A stretch of 8,529 nt of DNA from Salinibacterium sp. (GTDB lineage: Bacteria; Actinomycetota; Actinomycetes; Actinomycetales; Microbacteriaceae), in the NCBI GenBank assembly GCA_025352485.1, contig JANXTJ010000185.1, positions 1-8,529 of the forward strand, written 5' to 3'. A program made the position numbers and the translations under genes. Below, one piece after another: positions 6,290-8,529 of the stretch. Each line of letters starts with the position of its first letter. Position 1 is the first letter of the stretch. The notes below the pieces were generated by a model that saw only the letters and a program-made list of their open reading frames with translations, was not told where the DNA came from and ran no database searches.

Positions 6290-6338
6290 GACATTACGAT
6301 ATCGAAAGTGATGGTTTCGAATACGGAAGAAATCGTAA
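6290..6338. promoter_or_regulatory. Divergent galT / deoR promoter-operator region
   Basis: Only 21 bp (6290-6310) separate the two start codons. They contain the near-palindrome TTACGATATCGAAA (6294-6307, one mismatched pair), whose core CGATATCG is perfect. Read rightward it offers TACGAT (6295-6300) as a -10 box, and read leftward TATCGT (6296-6301); each places a start site at or near the adjoining start codon. Two further repeats surround it: TCGAAA (6302-6307) inverted against TTTCGA (6315-6320) with 7 nt between, and TTACGAT (6294-6300) inverted against ATCGTAA (6332-6338). Clustered TTTCG-type half-sites are common operators of DeoR-family regulators. The symmetry is seen directly; binding by the adjacent regulator and exact start sites are inferred. 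No clear -35 boxes are visible. Confidence 0.55.
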
Positions 6339-7117
6339 GCAGGGAACAGCGCCGCCAGCTGCTGGCCGCGCTTGTTGCCGCGCGCGGCTTCCTGCGGGTA
6401 ACAGACGCCAGCCACGAACTGGGCGTCAGCGACGTCACCATCCGGGGCGATTTCAGCGCTCTCGAGGAGACCGGAGCGCTGGTTCGCGTGCACGGCGGTG
6501 CGATGCCGGGGGCCGACCGCGAGCCCACCCTCGAGTCGGCCATCGAAACCGATAGTGCCGCCAAGACCGCGATCGGCCAGGCGGCCGCCCAGCTCGTTGC
6601 TTCCGGCCAGAGCATCTACCTCGATGCCGGAAGCACCGCGATGGCGCTGGCCCTCGCGCTCGTGAAGCGGCGCGACCTGCGCGACCTGGTCGTGGTGACG
6701 AGTGGCTTGACCATCGCCCTCGCCCTCGAGCCGGCGCTACCACGATTCACCGTGGTGGTCACCGGGGGCACACTTCGTCCGCTGCAACACTCGCTGGTGA
6801 ATCCGTTCGCGGCGCCGATGCTCGATTCGCTGCGGCTCGACATCGCCTTCATCGGCTGCAACGGCATCCATCCCGAGCACGGGGTAACCAATCTCAACCT
6901 GCCGGAGGCCGAGATCAAGATCAGGGTGCTGCGATCGTCGGCCCGCCACATTTTGCTTGCGGATGCCTCGAAGCTGGGCAATACGGAGGTGGCCGTCATC
7001 GGCCCGATCGCCGCCTTTGACACGCTGGTTACCGCCGGTGACGCCCCGCCGGCGATCGTGGCCGAGCTTGAAGCGCGCGGGATGGCGATCACCCTCGCGG
7101 ATAGGCTTGCGCGGTGA
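6311..7117 (+). CDS. DeoR-family transcriptional regulator, probable regulator of galactose genes
   Basis: The gene predicts a 268-residue cytoplasmic DNA-binding regulator. The N-terminal winged helix-turn-helix spans about residues 10-63, with recognition-helix sequence LGVSDVTIRGDFSALEETG (37-55) and the family wing motif RVHGGA (59-64). The usual TIRRDL is TIRGDF here. The C-terminal DeoRC sensor domain (about 75-235), related to phosphosugar isomerases, shows YLDAGSTAMALA (103-114), VVTSGLTIALALE (128-140), TGGTLRP (151-157), FIGCNGIHPEHGVTN (180-194) and LADASKLG (216-223). Such regulators normally respond to phosphorylated sugars. ATG at 6311 is chosen; an in-frame GTG at 6308 is equally possible, and GAAAG just upstream is a poor ribosome site, so the message may be nearly leaderless. 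The stop overlaps the galM start (GTGA). Divergence from galT and coupling to galM make galactose metabolism, perhaps galactose-1-phosphate sensing, the likely target; this is inference. Confidence 0.93.
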   Translation: MVSNTEEIVSREQRRQLLAALVAARGFLRVTDASHELGVSDVTIRGDFSALEETGALVRVHGGAMPGADREPTLESAIETDSAAKTAIGQAAAQLVASGQSIYLDAGSTAMALALALVKRRDLRDLVVVTSGLTIALALEPALPRFTVVVTGGTLRPLQHSLVNPFAAPMLDSLRLDIAFIGCNGIHPEHGVTNLNLPEAEIKIRVLRSSARHILLADASKLGNTEVAVIGPIAAFDTLVTAGDAPPAIVAELEARGMAITLADRLAR

Positions 7118-8037
7118 CCACCACCACGGCATCGGCCCCCACGGGCGAACAGTATGTTCTGACCCACGGCGACGCCCACGCCGTCATCACCGAACTGGGG
7201 GCGGCGCTTCGCGAACTCTCGATCGGCGGCGTCGGCCTCACCGAGTCGTACCCAGAAGACAGCCCGCCGCCCTTCTGCTCGGGAATTGTTCTGATGCCGT
7301 GGCCGAACCGCATCGAGGACGCGGTGTGGCAGCTCGATGGTGTGCCTCAGCGGCTTTCCATTACCGAGCCGGAGCGAAACAACGCCCTACACGGCCTGCT
7401 GCGCTACACCGCATACCGGCTGGTCGAGCGCACCGAGAGCACGGTGACGCTCGGCGCGGTCGTCTTTCCCCAGCACGGCTACCCGTTCCACCTCGACACG
7501 ACGGTGCGCTACGAGCTGGTCAGCGACGGCATCACCGTCACCCATTCGGTGCGCAATCTCTCTGCCGCGACGGCGCCGGTCGCGATCGGCACCCACCCGT
7601 TCCTGGCGATCAGCGACGTTCCGACCGAAGAGCTCGAACTCACCGTGTATGCCGCGACCCGGTTCGAGGTGGATGCCCGGCTCAACCCGATTCGCGAGAT
7701 CGACGTCGACGGCCCCAACTACGACCTGCGCCCCGGCCGCCTGGTGCGGGATCTCGAGCTCGACGATGCCTTCGGTGGGCTGATTACCGTCGATGGTGTG
7801 AGCGCGGTGCTGCGAGCACCCGACGGCAGGGAGGTGCGCCTGCTGCAGGACGACAATCACCCCTACGTGCAGGTCTTTACAACCCGCGATTTCCCGAAGA
7901 ACGGCGGCACAGGGCTTGCGGTCGCCGTCGAGCCGATGACGGCCCCGCCGAACGCCTTCAACACCGGGGTGGGGCTGCACTGGGTCGAGCCCGGCCAGTC
8001 GTGGACGGTCGGCTGGGGAATCCAGTATTCGCGATGA
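7114..8037 (+). CDS. galM: Aldose 1-epimerase (galactose mutarotase) family protein
   Basis: The gene predicts a 307-residue beta-sandwich enzyme that interconverts alpha and beta anomers of aldoses, supplying the alpha-galactose that galactokinase needs. Motifs seen: MPWPNRIEDA (61-70, the sugar-binding Arg region), NALHG (90-94) with His93, IGTHPFL (158-164) with the catalytic acid His161, ELDDAF (215-220) with substrate-binding Asp217, and VAVEPMTAPPNAFNTG (270-285) with catalytic base Glu273. There is no signal peptide. The start is GTG at 7114, which overlaps the regulator stop as GTGA; GGATAGG at 7099-7105 provides a ribosome site. The gene in turn overlaps the next start as ATGA. Family assignment is firm. 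Galactose as substrate is inferred from the neighbouring galT-galK; some family members act on other hexoses or on hexose-6-phosphates, so the symbol is provisional. Confidence 0.9.
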   Translation: MTTTTASAPTGEQYVLTHGDAHAVITELGAALRELSIGGVGLTESYPEDSPPPFCSGIVLMPWPNRIEDAVWQLDGVPQRLSITEPERNNALHGLLRYTAYRLVERTESTVTLGAVVFPQHGYPFHLDTTVRYELVSDGITVTHSVRNLSAATAPVAIGTHPFLAISDVPTEELELTVYAATRFEVDARLNPIREIDVDGPNYDLRPGRLVRDLELDDAFGGLITVDGVSAVLRAPDGREVRLLQDDNHPYVQVFTTRDFPKNGGTGLAVAVEPMTAPPNAFNTGVGLHWVEPGQSWTVGWGIQYSR

Positions 8038-8529
8038 CGGCATCGAAGGCTGACCTGCGCCGCTGGCGTCAGTATCTCGCTGATGAAAGGGCGGAGGCGT
8101 CGGTCTACCGCGACCTCGCCTCCCGTCGCGCGGGGGAGGAGCGCGAGATTCTGCTGGCGCTCGCCGACGCGGAGGGCCGGCACGAACAGCACTGGCTCGA
8201 CCTGCTGGGCGATCAGGTCGGCAAGCCACGCCGGGGCGACTTTCGCACCCGCACCCTGGGCTTCCTGGCTCGGCGCTTCGGATCGGTCTTCGTGCTCGCC
8301 CTGGCCCAGCACGCCGAGACTCGCTCGCCGTACGAGGCCGACAACGACGCCACGAATGCCATGGCGGCCGATGAGAAGATCCACGCTGAGGTGGTGCGCG
8401 CCCTCGCCGCCCGCGGCCGGCAGCGTCTTTCGGGTTCGTTCCGTGCCGCCGTATTCGGGGCTAACGACGGCCTCGTCTCCAACCTCGCGCTGGTCTTGGG
8501 AGTCAGCGCGGCCGGGCTCGACACCCGCG
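8034..8529 (+). CDS. Ferritin-like domain / VIT1-CCC1 membrane metal transporter fusion, N-terminal part
   Basis: The frame starts at an ATG that overlaps the galM stop (ATGA, 8034-8037) and stays open to the window edge, giving 165 residues of a truncated gene. Residues 1 to about 130 form a helical ferritin/rubrerythrin-like (erythrin) domain with diiron ligands in the expected pattern: Glu21, Glu47-x-x-His50 (EGRH), Glu95, and Glu114-x-x-His117 (EKIH). Residues 135-160 (SFRAAVFGANDGLVSNLALV and following) match the first membrane helix of the VIT1/CCC1 iron/manganese transporters, including the conserved Asp145 in NDGLVSN. The architecture is like rhizobial MbfA, in which the ferritin-like domain senses or delivers iron and the VIT domain exports it, protecting cells from iron and peroxide stress. 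No convincing Shine-Dalgarno lies close to the ATG (GGGGA is 15 nt away), consistent with coupling to galM. The link with galactose genes is positional only. Confidence 0.9.
   Translation, partial: MTASKADLRRWRQYLADERAEASVYRDLASRRAGEEREILLALADAEGRHEQHWLDLLGDQVGKPRRGDFRTRTLGFLARRFGSVFVLALAQHAETRSPYEADNDATNAMAADEKIHAEVVRALAARGRQRLSGSFRAAVFGANDGLVSNLALVLGVSAAGLDTR

Noticed and set aside
5909..6310. Long N-terminal extension of the regulator frame over the 5' part of galT
   Set aside because: The segment is low-complexity, Gly/Val/Arg-rich and antisense to conserved galT codons; the DeoR domain begins directly after 6311.
6290..6493. N-terminal extension of galT up to 6493
   Set aside because: These 68 codons are antisense to the regulator's helix-turn-helix region and have no family similarity; the conserved GalT sequence begins after the ATG at 6289.
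7387..8229. 280-codon minus-strand open frame opposite galM and the VIT gene
   Set aside because: Composition is Arg/Ala/Pro-rich with no domain, and it is antisense to two well-supported genes; typical of high-GC DNA.
1..8529. CRISPR arrays, tRNA/rRNA genes, insertion sequences, prophage or defence genes
   Set aside because: I looked for spaced direct repeats, tRNA-like cloverleaf ends, transposase motifs and terminal repeats and saw none; gene content is metabolic and evenly GC-rich.

Overview
The window is GC-rich, gene-dense chromosomal DNA from an actinobacterium. Genes overlap or abut, GTG starts occur, and the proteins are of actinobacterial type (FolD with a GRGLTVGRP loop, GlyA with HKTIGGPRSG, a ferritin-like/VIT fusion). 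Codon and word usage suggest Microbacteriaceae, but that family placement is an inference. There is no sign of mobile DNA, CRISPR, tRNA or rRNA; this is core metabolism.

Layout. Positions 3-86 hold the 3' end of an unidentified membrane protein on the + strand, convergent with a GH20 beta-N-acetylhexosaminidase gene (83-1528, minus) that encodes no signal peptide. Head-to-head with it is a one-carbon operon on the + strand: a ZTP (pfl) riboswitch (about 1555-1644), glyA (1690-2982), folD (2987-3862) and a 40-residue single-TM protein (3862-3984) translationally coupled to folD. A long imperfect hairpin (3972-4032) separates this operon from the convergent galactose genes. galT (5198-6289) and galK (4045-5205) form a minus-strand operon with an 8-nt overlap. 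Divergent from galT, with only 21 nt between the start codons, is a second + strand operon: a DeoR-family regulator (6311-7117), an aldose 1-epimerase (7114-8037) and the 5' part of a ferritin-like/VIT1-CCC1 metal transporter gene (8034 to the window edge).

How the genes work together. GlyA makes methylene-THF from serine and FolD oxidises it to 10-formyl-THF, the cofactor of purine synthesis. ZTP and ZMP accumulate when 10-formyl-THF is short, so the riboswitch upstream of glyA closes a logical feedback loop. GalM (epimerase), GalK and GalT are successive Leloir-pathway steps. The DeoR-type regulator between them is the obvious candidate to control both arms through palindromic DNA in the 21-bp divergent gap. 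No galE or sugar transporter is present in the window.

The most notable points are the ZTP riboswitch, the very compact galT/deoR divergent promoter-operator with a near-symmetric -10 region, the long hairpin at the folD/galK junction, the tiny coupled membrane protein, and the coupling of a metal exporter-like gene to galM. I see no convincing evidence of a wholly new biological system.
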